A stretch of DNA of 64,000 nucleotides from Labyrinthula sp. Ha (GCA_015227615.1 JAALGZ010000019.1:186001-250000); one strand, 5' to 3'; positions 45,741 through 57,169 are shown, counted from the stretch's first letter. Made by a program: numbers and translations. The notes: generated by a model not told the origin, from the sequence alone.

Positions 45741-45999
45741 AGAATGACCAAATAGGCCATTTCACACCAAAAAAGTGCATTTAATCGTTTAAACTGTATT
45801 CAAGTCAACCCAAAAAAAACAGTGAAGAAAATCTCTGCAAGCACATCTTATTTTAAATTAGAAACAATTTGTGCGTCGAGCTAAACTGTGGGAAGAACAG
45901 AAGTATTCAGCATCAACTAGAACTGTCTCTTTTTTTTAAAAAAGCTTCAAATTGTCGGTGTAGGAGGACGTCCCGAAGAACTTAACCTTTTGAAAGAAG

Positions 46000-47283
46000 A
46001 TGGATATTCAAAATAGATATGTTTACTCCAATAAAAAGTGGAAGGAAGAAAAAGCAAGGAGAGAAAAGGAAAGGAAAGAAAATAAGGGGAACCCGTCAAC
46101 TCATATTTTCAAGCCAAAAAAAGTGACAAATCGATTTCTACCTACCCCGCAGTCATTTTATCAGAGACAGAAGGATATTAAAGAAGCAGATAAAAAGGCG
46201 ATGACAAAGTTCGCACAAAAAAAATCTGCAAGACATAACTTTAGAGTGAGATATCGTGATTTGAGTCTTGCGAAAGATGATTTGGTAAATGAGCTTAATC
46301 TGAAAATTACCGGCGAGTTGCCGACAGGTCAAGGACGAGGACTTGCTAATCCAGGCAAACCGCTTGCTTCTAGAATGAATAGAGTTGATTCAGAAGATAG
46401 TGAAGTTCAAAAAGTACAGAATATTTATTTGAACCCGGATTTAGAAGAAGCTATTGAAGAAGACGATGATTATTTAATGAATAAGAGTATCATAGAAGAT
46501 TTATTTAAGCATTTTGCTCCGCAAAGAATACACGAAGTGGAACCTTTATTAAAGAAACATAAGAATGATGTAACTGTTTTGTTTGATAAGTTAGCAAGAC
46601 AATTTAGAATAAATACGGAATCTGTTGGGTTGACTAGAAATTTGAGAACAAGAACTACGAGACAGAGTCCAGAAAGTATTTATTCAGGATCAACCTCGCA
46701 GATGGAATCAACTGCTAAAACTTCATTAGAACCACAAGCATATAAGAAGCAACCTTTTCAAGAAATTAGTGTGGATGAAGCAGATATTCTCGACAAAGAA
46801 GAAGCAAAAGCAGAAAAAAGTAAGAATAAGTACATTGGGAAGAAAATCCCTGAGACTGTTAAACCTGTTGGATTAGGTAGTCCTGATTTTGGAGTTCGCC
46901 ATCAAGCCCTTTCTAAGCCATTTAGAGCAACGAAAAGTGGAGTGAATAAATTCTCTAAATTCAAGACACCAATTAATAGACAGACCAGTGGGGGATCAAG
47001 AAATACTAGGAATAGTTATGCTACAGTTGGATCCTTGGTGAGTATGCAGTCGTTTCAGAGTTTACCTGCGAATGGTGATAGTCCAGAAGTTGAAGAGTTT
47101 AAGAAGAATCTAGATACTGAAATTAGAGGTAAGTTGTACACGGGAGAGTATGTTGTGAGCATTGTAGAAAGTGGAGGAAGATGGTGGGTAAATAGAGATA
47201 AACCAAAGCAGCACCCTAGTCAAAGGAAGAGAAATACTCTTTTGGAGCAATTGAGGAGAGGAGAAGTTCCTATTGCAGGATAA
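46000..47283 (+). CDS. Basic protein of unknown function with an FxxxNP-type helical-hairpin motif (427 aa)
   Basis: Family not recognised. The N-terminus is a strongly basic, probably coiled segment (KKWKEEKARREKERKENKG, residues 12-30). Around residues 166-206 lies SIIEDLFKHFAPQRIHEVEP, then LLKKHKNDVTVLFDKLARQF. This fits the short two-helix motif (F-Y-x3-N/A-P-x-K-x3-V-x2-L-L-x3-x-G/N-x4-L-F-x2-L) that recurs in many kinetoplastid, oomycete and other flagellate proteins, often of cytoskeletal or ciliary nature. The rest is Ser/Thr-rich and basic, likely disordered. A final conserved-looking stretch GEYVVSIVESGGRWWVNRDK precedes a basic end. Start ATG 46000; the stop is TAA. A microtubule- or cytoskeleton-associated role is conceivable but unproven. 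Confidence 0.8.
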   Translation: MDIQNRYVYSNKKWKEEKARREKERKENKGNPSTHIFKPKKVTNRFLPTPQSFYQRQKDIKEADKKAMTKFAQKKSARHNFRVRYRDLSLAKDDLVNELNLKITGELPTGQGRGLANPGKPLASRMNRVDSEDSEVQKVQNIYLNPDLEEAIEEDDDYLMNKSIIEDLFKHFAPQRIHEVEPLLKKHKNDVTVLFDKLARQFRINTESVGLTRNLRTRTTRQSPESIYSGSTSQMESTAKTSLEPQAYKKQPFQEISVDEADILDKEEAKAEKSKNKYIGKKIPETVKPVGLGSPDFGVRHQALSKPFRATKSGVNKFSKFKTPINRQTSGGSRNTRNSYATVGSLVSMQSFQSLPANGDSPEVEEFKKNLDTEIRGKLYTGEYVVSIVESGGRWWVNRDKPKQHPSQRKRNTLLEQLRRGEVPIAG

Positions 47284-49196
47284 GCATTTTAGTTTTGAAT
47301 ATGGATTATAAGAGAATTTTCTTGTACTTAAGAGAGTAAAGTAGAGTATGTTTTATTAATTTGGGAGGTATTTCAGTAGTTATCCTGTATCTAGTTTTTA
47401 TTTTAATCCCAAGCCTTGGTTATCATTTATTCTTATTGGTCGAGTATAAAAATATTTCTTGTGCTGAATATTTACATTGGAGCTCAACGCTTGTAAGTAA
47501 TAAAAATATTCTTAGAAATAGAAGAGCTTGTTCATCTTGTTTAAAGTGACTAGGTTTCGTTAGCTACTAAGTTAAAAGTGTACACTACTTCGAATTGCTT
47601 ATTAAGTCAAAACTACGATAAATTAGACTTAGTTCTAAAACCCTGCTTTTTTTGGTGAAGAGTAGACTGGGTTTAATGAGAAAGTTTCATTTGCCGCAGT
47701 CATCCAGACCAAACTTAATTTTCAACGGGACTAAATTTTTATATCCATCATGATCTTAAAGAACAATTTTTAATTCCTCATGGAAAACTATTCTTGAGGT
47801 TTAAAGTTGGTTACAGTGCATGAGGAATCATGAGTATTTGTATACTAAGTGATCCACAACCTTAGAACTATTCTCTGAAGTTCAAAGATATACTTAAAAT
47901 CCAGCGGATTATGTATTTTGCCTGTAGAACGTGGAAACTGCATCATTACATGTTCACTTCTTAGCTTCAAAATAAGCAAGTTCCACGTGATTACGTGTAA
48001 TGTTGCAAAAGTAAAATGAGAAAAAAACTCAGGTAAATCGTTTCTGATATAAATGACATCGCTACTTTTATGATAGTGTAAACTGTAGAGCTGTTAGACT
48101 AAGCGCTAAACTGAGGAACTTATTGTGCAAACTTAGTGACCATGTTCATAGTGAAGTTTAGAAATAGAGATTCAATCTTGTCGCTCATGATTTTATTCAA
48201 TGAAAATGGCTTATTTCAAGTGTGCTTTGAACAAATTTGAAACTGTCGAGGATATAAATTGAGAGATGAAAATGAAACTACAAATGATGAAATTTCACTG
48301 AAAAAAGTATTGTCTACCAATCGCCAAATACAGTTTTGCAATTCACAATTGAGTCTGTCGCTTTGTCCCTCACCTATGGCTCGCTTTAAAAGTAACTTCA
48401 TACCTAGCTCACTTGTAGAAAACCCGTGTTTACACGGCTCACCGTAGAATTAACTATTCCACATATTCAGCTTGATTAATTGAAAATCACAAAAACATGA
48501 AGGATTGTTAGCTTTAACCTAAGCGATAGTGTAATGGAGTTTATAATTAAATTAGGTAAAATCTTCTTCTGGGTTCAAGTATAACTCCAGCAATGTATTA
48601 TAGGATAGATTGTCTCAATTTAAAATAGCATAAAGGAAAAGATCTAACTGTTGTACGGGAATGGGGTCGCTATAACGCTTCATTAAGAAAAGTATTACTC
48701 CCTTTAGGTATGCTTTTAAGAAAATTGACTTTCTGATGCATTTTATCATGATTTTTCAAGTATACTTCCTGAAGTTTTCATTGGGGAAGTCGGCTTTGGA
48801 GAAAAGTCTGTTATATGAATGACGCATTTCTAAGACCTAGACACGGAATGAACCTTTTCAATCTTGCTAAATTTAGGTAGGCAACAGGTTGATCCATTGA
48901 ACATCTGTTACTAAGTTTTTTAACAATATATTTCTTATTGATTGGTTCTAATAACTTCCGAACTGTTTTGCTTGATTAGTGAAATTTATTCTTAATCAGA
49001 ATCATTTAATATGAAACAAAACCCAAATTTTATTATGAATATTCAGAATAAACTTGTAAATCATTTAATTAATTATAAATTTTATCCAATTTGAGGCCTA
49101 ATTTCAGATCAGCATTTTGTAAAGGCCAAAACTTCGAATTCCCGAAAGTTGAATAGAAATTTTAGAATCGAGATGGCATTACCATAGTTAGTTTCC
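47284..49196. other. Intergenic, nothing recognised
   Basis: Contains only overlapping chance frames near 48.2-48.4 kb. A 5-codon upstream frame (ATG GCA TTA CCA TAG, 49173-49187) sits just before the cyclotransferase start and could damp its translation. GGCCAAAAC at 49124-49132, about 70 bp before the ATG, resembles the GCCCAAAAT element. Confidence 0.5.
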
Positions 49197-50270
49197 ATGA
49201 AAAGAAGAAAGAAGAAACAAACACAAAGATACGTGGTTGGACTGTTTTGTGTATTAGCAATACTTATTTCTATTTTTTTTGATTACTATGATATATCTGA
49301 TTTGATCGAATTGGATAATCAACTTTCATCTTCTCCAATTTACTTCTCTCTTCGTATTCTGAAGAGAATCCCACACAATCAAACATATTTCACTCAAGGT
49401 ATATACTTTACTAAAAATCAAATATTCGAGTCTGTTGGAGATAACTTAAGTTCATCCTTAGTTTCATATCATAAGGAAAATAATACCATAATTTTCAAAC
49501 ACAATCTTCCTGCTGGTCATTTTGCAGAAGGTCTGACAGTTTTTTTCTCACATTCTTTAAACAAACTATTTATTTGCCAACTTACTTGGAAAAGTAAAAT
49601 TTTACATTTGTACACTGTTTTTGATACGCAGAATCATGAAATTTCATCAAGGAAACACCTTCAAAGTAGTCTTGTAACTCAGATCAAACTGTTCAGTTCC
49701 CTTTCATTTCCTCAGTTGCTCAACGAAGGATGGGGATTGACTTCTTTCTACTCTATAGAACACAAGGAGGAACTTTTAATCTTAAGTGATGGATCATCCA
49801 CACTTCACTTACTGAAACTTACATCTTTTATACACTTAATCCCAATCAAACAAATCCACGTTTCAAATTGCAATTCAAACATCCACAAAGTAAAAGGATT
49901 AAATGAACTTCAATTTTTTCCTTCAAACCCAGGTATTTTTCCTATGCTTCCTAAAGATCAACCTTTTATTCTTTCGAACATTGTCGGAACTGAATGCCTA
50001 CTGGTAATCAACTTAAACGGACAGATTCTTGGGTGGGTGAACGCAGGTGGATTGAGCAAAGAATTTAATTGGTTTGACAGAGTGACAAATGGAATTGGAT
50101 TTGATGAAGAAAAGAAAGAAGTTTGGTTAACAGGAAAGAAATGGAGTGCAATATATAAAGTAGAGTTTGTCAAAAGTGTTACTTTTGACGCGAAAAGGAT
50201 ATGTAAGACTCCCTGGAGATTACAAGATTCACCATTTGACGAAGGGAATTGTAAGAAAATTAAACATTAA
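49197..50270 (+). CDS. Glutaminyl-peptide cyclotransferase (plant/bacterial beta-propeller type), membrane-anchored
   Basis: Catalyses cyclisation of N-terminal Gln to pyroglutamate on secreted or ER-lumen proteins. Family blocks in order: IPHNQTYFTQGIYF (compare FTQGL), GHFAEGLTVF (GEG-like), LFICQLTWKSKILHLYTVFD (QLTWK is a hallmark), LNEGWGLTSF, LILSDGSSTLHLL, GLNELQFF (LNELE), PFILSNIVGTECLLVINLNG with GWVNAGGL, and NGIGFDEEKKEVWLTGKKWS (VTGKxWP). These match the five-bladed propeller enzymes of plants, bacteria and some protists, not the zinc-dependent animal type. 357 residues. A short basic N-terminus (MKRRKKKQTQR) and one TM (~12-31) suggest a type II membrane protein with the enzyme in the lumen. 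Start ATG 49197 with the uORF upstream. Its stop overlaps that of delta-COP. Confidence 0.93.
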   Translation: MKRRKKKQTQRYVVGLFCVLAILISIFFDYYDISDLIELDNQLSSSPIYFSLRILKRIPHNQTYFTQGIYFTKNQIFESVGDNLSSSLVSYHKENNTIIFKHNLPAGHFAEGLTVFFSHSLNKLFICQLTWKSKILHLYTVFDTQNHEISSRKHLQSSLVTQIKLFSSLSFPQLLNEGWGLTSFYSIEHKEELLILSDGSSTLHLLKLTSFIHLIPIKQIHVSNCNSNIHKVKGLNELQFFPSNPGIFPMLPKDQPFILSNIVGTECLLVINLNGQILGWVNAGGLSKEFNWFDRVTNGIGFDEEKKEVWLTGKKWSAIYKVEFVKSVTFDAKRICKTPWRLQDSPFDEGNCKKIKH

Positions 50271-51895
50271 CTTTGGATGATTTCATATTTTTCAACAATC
50301 ATTGCCTTTGAAATGCCGAAATCAATAGTTCCATCATTTCCTTGCACCGAAACGATGTTCATGTCACAAATTAAGGTTTTTGATTTCCATGAAACATCTA
50401 CTGGGAACAACTTATTTTCATCAATAGATCTTCCTTCTGGCAAAGTATACTCAAACTCCAGGATTAAACCCTTCGTCTCTGGTAAAAGAGTTTCAATTTG
50501 CCATAATAAACAACCTTCAGTTTGATCAAGCCTCCAGTCTCCTATTTCACAACTAAGCATTTCTACTTCCCCTTGATTTAGATTTGGTAAAGGCAGTTTT
50601 AACATAATATCAGCTAAATTTAAGGTCAAATCTTCATTCAGCGTTACTTCTACTGAAACAGAAACAGTATTTTCATTAACTTCTGGCCAATAAACTACCT
50701 TCAAAGGCAACAATTTTTCACTTTCTTCACCTGATGTCGCATTTTTATAATTCACCAAGTTAAATTGGGTTTCAACCGGAAAACTACGCTCTTTTGAACC
50801 CAATGAACGTAATTTCATCTTTGAACCTTTGAGTAATTCTTTATCTAATTTTGGTGAATATAATACTTTAATTTGAGATTGCTTTTTACTTTGATAATCT
50901 ACTGCGAAATTTACTTTGTTCTTATCGTAGCAAACTACTCCCACTTGTCCTTTAAGTGCAAAATTTTGAAGTGATCCATCACTCAATGAAACAATGCTCA
51001 ACTTTTCAAGCAATGAAAATTCAACGCTGTTCTTTGCTTTTTCTTTAATTGTGTCTTTTTTAGCTTCAAATGTTTCTTTTGGAGTAAATTTAATCCCTTC
51101 CTCTTTAAACAGATCGTCTAATTCTGCATCAGCCTTCTTCTTCTTCTTGCCCAAGCTAAGTGTCTTCTTCTTTGAACCAATATTAATATTTAAAGAAGAT
51201 ATTTTTTTCTCTTTTTTAGCAAAATCCTTGAAATCATCTTCAAAACTTTTTTTCTTTAACTCTGTTTCAAAACTTGAAAGCGGTTCATCTACAGAATAAT
51301 CTGCCCCAACGGTGTTTCCAAATCCTTCCATTCGACCAAAAGATGCTCCATTTTCTTGTTGAAAACTTTTTATTTCTTTAACTTTCCGCTTCATCTCCAT
51401 CTTTGCATCATCTTCTTTTGATTGACGTAACATTTCATACAAACGTTCTTCATGACTTTCCATCTCCAAATGTTTTTCAATACTTTCCTTGGTTATTTCT
51501 TCCGAAACACCAATTTTTGGACAAATTACTTCATCAAATGAATAAATCAACTCAAAAAGTTTTGAATTGTTTGTTTGGTCCGAAACTATGGACGCGTTGG
51601 GGATTTCAGGGAAATAAGTTTGGGTGAAAAGAGTTGTTAGAAGCTTTATAGTTGATAAAGATGATAAAATATTTGTTGACTTTGTGGTCAAAAGTAAAAG
51701 ATATAAATCTTCTATCGGGTGAAATACAAAGCGAACGTTTTCTGTGTCTAGAAAAGTGTAGTTGTTTGACGAGGAGAGGAGCTTTGGGAAAGAGGAAAGA
51801 AGACCTTCAAGGCGTAGTCTGGTTATATCGATGTATTGTCTGGCGAATAAGGATTTTCCGCCCCGCGTTGTTATCGCGATTGATATGATTGTCAT
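50267..51895 (-). CDS. Coatomer subunit delta (delta-COP, archain)
   Basis: Subunit of the COPI coat for Golgi-to-ER and intra-Golgi traffic. The N-terminal longin domain (1 to ~140) starts MTIISIAITTRGGKSLFARQ, as in other delta-COPs, with LYLLLLTTKSTNILSSLSTI and then SFDEVICPKIG. A charged linker (~140-300: HLEMESHEERLYEMLRQSKE, then MKRKVKEIK) follows. The C-terminal mu-homology domain (~310-542) shows LLPLKVVYWPEVNENTVSVS, LADIMLKLPLP, GCLLWQIETLLP, LEFEYTLPEGRSIDENKLFP, VDVSWKSKTLICDMNIVSVQ and the end IVEKYEI, matching the usual VDKYEI. 542 residues is the normal size. Single exon. A GCCCAAAAT element lies 68 bp before the ATG on the coding strand. Stop TAA shared in the overlap with the facing gene. 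Confidence 0.95.
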   Translation of the reverse strand: MTIISIAITTRGGKSLFARQYIDITRLRLEGLLSSFPKLLSSSNNYTFLDTENVRFVFHPIEDLYLLLLTTKSTNILSSLSTIKLLTTLFTQTYFPEIPNASIVSDQTNNSKLFELIYSFDEVICPKIGVSEEITKESIEKHLEMESHEERLYEMLRQSKEDDAKMEMKRKVKEIKSFQQENGASFGRMEGFGNTVGADYSVDEPLSSFETELKKKSFEDDFKDFAKKEKKISSLNINIGSKKKTLSLGKKKKKADAELDDLFKEEGIKFTPKETFEAKKDTIKEKAKNSVEFSLLEKLSIVSLSDGSLQNFALKGQVGVVCYDKNKVNFAVDYQSKKQSQIKVLYSPKLDKELLKGSKMKLRSLGSKERSFPVETQFNLVNYKNATSGEESEKLLPLKVVYWPEVNENTVSVSVEVTLNEDLTLNLADIMLKLPLPNLNQGEVEMLSCEIGDWRLDQTEGCLLWQIETLLPETKGLILEFEYTLPEGRSIDENKLFPVDVSWKSKTLICDMNIVSVQGNDGTIDFGISKAMIVEKYEIIQS

Positions 51896-51962
51896 TGAGA
51901 TCTTGTTTCTTCCTTTTTATCTTTTCCTTTTCTTGGGTCTTGTGGAGTATCAATTGGTATTA

Positions 51963-51971
51963 ATTTTGGGC
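51963..51971 (-). promoter_or_regulatory. GCCCAAAAT element upstream of delta-COP
   Basis: On the minus (coding) strand it reads GCCCAAAAT, 68 bp before the ATG, the same orientation and distance as in the GST gene (65 bp). About 110 bp further upstream a GGGCCACATGGCC block (52085-52097) resembles GGGCTATATGGCCC at 27740-27753. Position-based proposal. Confidence 0.42.
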
Positions 51972-54900
51972 ATCTTCCCAGATTTCATACCGGTACTGAT
52001 CATAAGAGAAGCTGATGCGAAAAATCATCCTTTTAAGCCTCTGAACTCAAATACTTCTAGGAATGGAATTATTTAGGCATCGTTGGGCCACATGGCCTGA
52101 ACTAAGAAGTTTATTCTTGAATATAATGCATGAATGGTAAAGAATAAAGGGAAATAGGCTGCAAGATACCAAGAAACCTGTATTAATTAAAAAAATGGTT
52201 AATTGTGTTTTTCTAATTATTAGATTAAATCTAAATTAAGCTCTGTTATTAATCAAACTGAATTGTTGATATTTAGGACAGAGTAAACTTTTAAAAATTA
52301 CCCTTATGACTCTCCCCACCTAATTCTCGATGATAAGGATAGTTTTATATCAATTTCCAGGACTTGATCATAAATATGTTGAAGTGTACAAAGTTTAAGA
52401 ATGAAAGTCTTAACTCTAATTAAGCAATCTTGAATGGTATAAGGCTTAAATATATAGATTGAGAAAATGTTTATAGGTGTTGAAACTAGAAATTTTTTTA
52501 GACATGAGTATTCTTCTCGCATCAAAAACCATCTTACTAACAGCTGAAGATATCTAGTAAAGAATTAACCTTTACTAGAAAAACATATTCATAATCTGCA
52601 TCCTACCTTCGGCGATGGTCATTTCAAGCTTTTTGACTAAATTCTTTACGTGGTTAAGCAGATTATAGAATTTTACCTTAGAAGTTTCTCAACATGTTGA
52701 ATCAATATAGAGGGTAGCTGCCAGATCAATCACTTCGCCAACATTAAAGCCAATGAAATTCTCCTATTTTAATGTGCACAAAATATTCTCTCTGATAAAA
52801 ATACGTTCATAGTGAATAAAATCCATTTCAAAATTCTCTGTGAACTACCCAGAACCGTCATAGGAAATAAGAAATTCATCCCAGAATAATTTATCTATTT
52901 TTTGTGTTCATATCTATATTACACAGAGTTTTTGCCCATCTTGATTTTTTGTCCTAAGGAGATTAGAATTTTTCTAAATCTAATCATTCGATGAAAGAAG
53001 CGGAGTATTATACTCTGCAACACAAAAACCATTATCAGTTGTTTTTGACATTCAATTTTTCCATCTTCAGATTCTGGATAGTTAAACTGTTATCCTGGTA
53101 TTATTCCAGTTTCTTACAGTACTGACCTAGTTTCGAAAAGTCTACCCCATAGTCCAAAGGTTTGCAACTTACCTTAAGTCTGCCATGTTTATTAATTTTT
53201 TTTTCCATCAACATTTTCTTTCGTTGGATACAGAGTCCCCTGCTGGGACAATAGCAGATATCAAGAAATTATGGAAGCTATATAAACTAATTGCAGAAAT
53301 TTTACTTATTGACAAAAATAGAGGAAAGCGGTCTATTACATTATCACTTAATATATGAGAGAAAGTATTCTATTCAAACGAGAACTATTATTGCAGTTTA
53401 GCGCTTTACCCTTCTAACCTTCTCTAAGTGTCTTGCCGAGCATCCGATGCAGAATTAGTGCTCCAATTATTTCAATATTGCTCATTTCAAGAAAAAGTTA
53501 CAAGTATGTCACTACCATAGAGTTTAAGATCTGAATTTGCAAGAAATATTTCATATACTTTGAAAACTGTGCTATATTTTGCTCTCGAATGAAGAAAAAA
53601 TGAGTTTTCCATTCAAACAAGCTTCGCAAAAGTAAATTTTTTTTTTCAGATTTTTTGACACTTAAAAATAACATATACATCTTGAAAGAGCATGCCTTGA
53701 GAAAAAAATCAAATGTATGATTTGTAGATTTGGAATAAATATGATATTTTGTAGAAAGAACACGGCGCCTTTTGGCAACAGCAAAGGAATTTCTTCACTT
53801 AATTTACTTATCGATATCTTTCCAATAGTTCATATTAGTTCTGTATTTTCATCTTTTTTAAATCAACATTTGTCTCGAGCTATATGGTTAGTGCTCCTAA
53901 ATTAATACATGTAGTTGTAAAATATTCTCCAAAAATACAGATAAATGTTGATAATTTTACTAATGTACTTTCAGGTCTACAACAACTTGGTTGAACAGGT
54001 TGGTAACATGAACCGAGGCCTGTCACCCTACAGTCTATGATATTGAGTTTTCTGACTTTTTTTTCTGACAGTTTTGCTATTATGGATGCATAATCTTCTT
54101 CTTCAACAAGAATTATGCATCAAACCATCGGATAATGTAAAATTCATGGTATGATTATCTGTGTCGCCATACTCCTCGCACCAGTTTTTTCATTGCGAAA
54201 CTTACTTTGTGTATGAAGAAATTTACAACACTTGTGCAGTCTTTTATTCTTTTTGTATGTTTACCCTGGTCGAGCTATGTTTTCTTAAAATTCGTAATCC
54301 TGAATCTAGTTTCATTCCACCACCTTAACAGTAGGTTTATATTGATGATCCTAGAATATTGAATCACACCTCCTAAGTTACATGCTGGGCACTATTAACT
54401 GTAGATATAATATGATGTATCGGGTATATCAGCATATAGGCTTCCCATTATTTTAAGAGCGTCAACACCAAAATAAAATTTAAAATTAGACAAAGCCCTT
54501 CTAAATCCTCCTATATATGCCTTGATACCTCAGCACTGCATTCTACGTAGTATCTTATTAGCAGATAGCAATACACTTGCCATGTATTAGGGTTTGTGAG
54601 TGCAAACTAGTTCAGAGCATCATTAAGTTTTGTATTAATGCATTGACTTATTTTTCTATATGAGCTAACTAAATAACCCTTGCTTCCAAGCGTAAAATTT
54701 CTACTTCATCTTAACCATTCCTGAATAGATTAAGGCTTTACTTCAATTAGAAATATTACTTTATTTTCTTTTGTTGAACCAGTATATACGCTGTATTGTT
54801 TTCTTAACTGTAAGAAACTATAATTGCGAAGTATGGATTTTTTAAAGTGTTGTATTGACAACTTATTAGTTAACTCCAGTTTCTCAAGAAAATTGCTTAC

Positions 54901-55705
54901 ACTTCAAATGAAAAATTAACTATTAATATAATCTATACTAATTACCACATATAAGCAAGGTACATTACTAGTCTCTTATACAAGTTATTCATTTCCATAA
55001 GAACTAAGAATATGAACTTCACTATCAATTTTGCTCCAATTATTATGGCTACTTGATTGATTCTTCTTTGGGCGTCAAATATTTATTGAAAAAAATAATA
55101 CAATAAGAGAATGTGAATATATTAAGATTAAATTGTATAAGATAGTGTCCCATGATTAAACTTAAGTATTGTCAATAACCCACTATATTTCCCAAATCAG
55201 AGCCCATGTCACCTGCTTTCAAATAAGACCGAGCTTCTTATGTAGAAAAGGGTTCATTTGAAGAATGGTAAAAGTAGAAGAAGAGTAACAAGGAATATTA
55301 AGTTTCACTTCCAATGCGAAGAACAAAACCGTACTTCTTTCTTGTTTATTCCTTTTGCCGCCATATAACTTCCAGTGAGAAAAACATTCTGCAAATCAAA
55401 CCTTCTCTGATGAAGAACAACAAAATAAGTATCTTAAGAACAGGTGAAGAAGCTATAATTAATATTGTATTTTCATAAATAGAATCTATAGTTATAGTTT
55501 ATATGAATTAGAAGAAAATAGACTGAATTCAAAGAGGGTGCAAATTGAGTAACGGGAAGACAAAAAAACTCGAGATACAATACTTTCGAGAATGTGAATA
55601 ATTTGATATTGATGAATATCGAGAGTACCGAAAAAGAAGTACCGAATCAAATCTCGATTTTCAAGAGAAGAAATTAAATTGCGATAAAGAATAAAGAGAA
55701 AAATC
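51972..55705. other. Gene-poor region
   Basis: Only chance-length frames. The last 200 bp before the next gene are purine-rich on the plus strand and give hydrophilic peptide-like readings with stops; I take these as 5' UTR composition. No RNA gene recognised. Confidence 0.5.
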
Positions 55706-57169
55706 ATGCTTCGATGGCCAGAAAAGGACGGGGAAAAGATATCAAGTATTCAAACAAATAAAAAAATCTGGCTTAATACAATTAAAACATTTGATAAGAA
55801 TATTGCAAAGAAGATACAAGATACAACAACGTGGCGAGAAAGTTATGTTGATATTCTAGGTAAAATTGCTGCACTGCAATATTCTTGTGATGAAAAAGCA
55901 GTTGAAATATCAAAATATGGATTAGACATTTTGTACAATACTTTTGAAATTGAGCATAAAAATGGTTTCATAACTACTCTTCAGAAAGCTATTGATGAAT
56001 TTAAGAAACAACCTTCAAAATACGAAAAATACAAAACAAGAATGTTTGGAAATGGTAAGAAAACAGAAAATATAATTCAAAATATTGAAAAATTTGTAGA
56101 TGAAAACTACCTTTTGGACTTGATAAAAGAAGACGCATCTGAAAAAGATGTACTTTCTTCTTTTCAGCAAGTAAAATATATTATCAAGAATAATCCAGAA
56201 CAAATGAAATATCTTCAAGATAAATATTTGTTTATTATACTTGGTTCCACATCAGAATTATGCCCATTAAAATCTCTTCTTTCATGGGGTTTTTCAGTAG
56301 TTGGAATTTCTCGACCAAACCAAGAAAGACAAAAACAACTTCAAGATTATGCTATACAAAATCCTGGAACACTTTATTTACCTCAATCTCAATCTGAAAC
56401 AATAACTGGAGCAGATATAATAGAAGATCTTTTTTCAGTAGCTTTTTGGTTAATTTCTTTATCAAGGAATCTAAAAAAAAGAATAATAATTGGGAATTAT
56501 ATTTATTTAGACGGATCAAAAAATGTTCTTGGATGTTTAGCTATGGATGTTGTAGGAAAACTTCTTCTCGATCAGTTTCCGACTGCTGGAGTTTCTTATC
56601 TTTCTTCGTACAAAACTTCTTTTCCTTTTCCTAAGCATCTAGCTTTAAAAGTAAAACAAAAATATGATAATAGAAGTCTAAGAGATAGATTTCTTTCTAG
56701 TTTATTTGGTGATTTCAAACCAGCTCCAGTTCTTCAGATAGATGGAGATGAAGTTGAATATATATTTAATGGGTATAATTCTCAACAAGGTGTAAATTAT
56801 GCACTTGCTAAAACACTTCAAAATTGGCGGATGTTGATTTGTGCAGCAGAGGAGAGGTTGATTAGCTGTCCTTTTGTAGGTGCTTGTTCTACAAAAAGTG
56901 TTACTCGACATGAATCTGTGAGGATTGGATTAAAAGGTGGGAAAATTTTGTTTCCTATTATTAAGTTATTTGAACCAAGTTTCGCAAGAAATCTAATGAC
57001 AGTTCTCTTAGTTTATGATGTGATTAATGAACGAAAAAGAAATATTAGAACTATTTGGTGGAGAAATAGTTTTCATGGAGGAAACTTTACTTTTGAATAT
57101 GATACAAACTCAACTTCATATGCAGCTTATATATTTGGAAAGATTTTTAGCATTAAGTCTAAATTATAA
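55706..57169 (+). CDS. Unrecognised protein with Rossmann-like segment (487 aa)
   Basis: I cannot name it. The first ~170 residues are helical and charged. Then comes KYLFIILGSTSELCPLKSLL followed by SWGFSVVGISRP (~174-202), a hydrophobic strand, a G-S-T-S-E turn, a helix and a second strand, the shape of a dinucleotide-binding beta-alpha-beta unit. The acidic end expected for NAD (D/E) is replaced by SRP. Further conserved-looking blocks: IIIGNYIYLDGSKNVLGCLA, MDVVGKLLLDQFP, the dense NSQQGVNYALAKTLQNWRML (~368-387) and VGACSTKSVTRHESVR. From memory, proteins with a GATSEMGP-type strand plus QQGxNYALAKxLQxWR occur in algae and other protists as uncharacterised, possibly SDR-related families; I could not check this. 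No signal peptide. A weak hydrophobic segment near 245-253 does not look like a TM. Start ATG 55706, stop TAA, single exon. Confidence 0.8.
   Translation: MLRWPEKDGEKISSIQTNKKIWLNTIKTFDKNIAKKIQDTTTWRESYVDILGKIAALQYSCDEKAVEISKYGLDILYNTFEIEHKNGFITTLQKAIDEFKKQPSKYEKYKTRMFGNGKKTENIIQNIEKFVDENYLLDLIKEDASEKDVLSSFQQVKYIIKNNPEQMKYLQDKYLFIILGSTSELCPLKSLLSWGFSVVGISRPNQERQKQLQDYAIQNPGTLYLPQSQSETITGADIIEDLFSVAFWLISLSRNLKKRIIIGNYIYLDGSKNVLGCLAMDVVGKLLLDQFPTAGVSYLSSYKTSFPFPKHLALKVKQKYDNRSLRDRFLSSLFGDFKPAPVLQIDGDEVEYIFNGYNSQQGVNYALAKTLQNWRMLICAAEERLISCPFVGACSTKSVTRHESVRIGLKGGKILFPIIKLFEPSFARNLMTVLLVYDVINERKRNIRTIWWRNSFHGGNFTFEYDTNSTSYAAYIFGKIFSIKSKL

Noticed and set aside
55540-55700. Hydrophilic peptide-like readings just before the Rossmann-like gene
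   Set aside because: Each is cut by a stop, and removing a 30-nt GT-AG segment produces another stop; purine-rich 5' UTR explains them better.
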